This document shows positions 13,343 to 13,346 of a stretch of DNA of 13,346 bases, one piece after another. The position numbers were made by a program, and so were the translations under genes. The DNA lies in assembly GCA_025464585.1 (NCBI GenBank), contig JAODGL010000081.1, positions 1 through 13,346 of the forward strand. Reading direction: 5' to 3'. This DNA is from Methanosarcinales archaeon. GTDB lineage: Archaea > Halobacteriota > Syntropharchaeia > Alkanophagales > Methanospirareceae. Each line of letters begins with the position of its first letter. The first letter of the stretch is position 1. The notes below the pieces were generated by a model, which was given only the letters and a program-made list of their open reading frames with translations, searched no databases and was not told where the DNA came from.

Positions 13343-13346
13343 AAAT

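Noticed and set aside
1..13346. CRISPR arrays, tRNA or rRNA genes, insertion sequences
   Set aside because: No regularly spaced repeats, no tRNA-like or rRNA-like sequence, and no transposase-like reading frame were found by reading both strands.

Overview
The window is archaeal, most likely from a methanogen or methane-oxidising relative of the Methanomicrobia / ANME-1 / Syntrophoarchaeia type. Evidence: a ribosomal protein L37Ae - RNA polymerase subunit P - Pcc1 (KEOPS) cluster, a Hel308-type helicase, a protein of the methanogenesis marker 12 / DUF1464 type, a CooC-like nickel-insertion ATPase that fits a CO dehydrogenase/acetyl-CoA synthase metabolism, and AT-rich TATA-box promoters, some so close to the start codon that leaderless mRNAs are likely. 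The lineage below that level is inference.

Left part (1-6200) is accessory. At 1-1512 lie damaged or odd minus-strand genes: a multi-pass membrane ORF leaving the left edge, joined in frame through a TAG codon to a small membrane-anchored protein with its own probable frameshift, then an FxLYD-like remnant with no usable start. Next come a coupled pair of cell-surface genes (DUF4349 and a cysteine-rich membrane-anchored protein), a plus-strand membrane-anchored winged-helix regulator, a secreted beta-sandwich protein, and a second membrane-anchored winged-helix regulator of inverted architecture. The promoters of the DUF4349 gene and the secreted-protein gene carry the same element (CTACGAATCA...), a perfect palindrome at one of them, at nearly the same distance from the TATA box. 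I read 2315-5544 as a candidate envelope-sensing regulon. At 5612-6127 is a toxin-antitoxin-like pair (BECR-type nuclease-like protein plus DUF2283) whose toxin gene appears broken by a 4-bp tandem duplication.

Right part (6225-13342) is core, and its genes all look intact: cooC-like ATPase and a membrane-anchored Lon-like (S16) protease in one operon, divergent from a PflA-type radical SAM protein with extra cysteine clusters; marker-12-like protein and an ACT-domain protein in one operon; pcc1, rpoP (46 codons) and rpl37Ae tightly packed; and divergently hel308, whose leader holds two perfect palindromes. No tRNA, rRNA, CRISPR array or insertion sequence was recognised.
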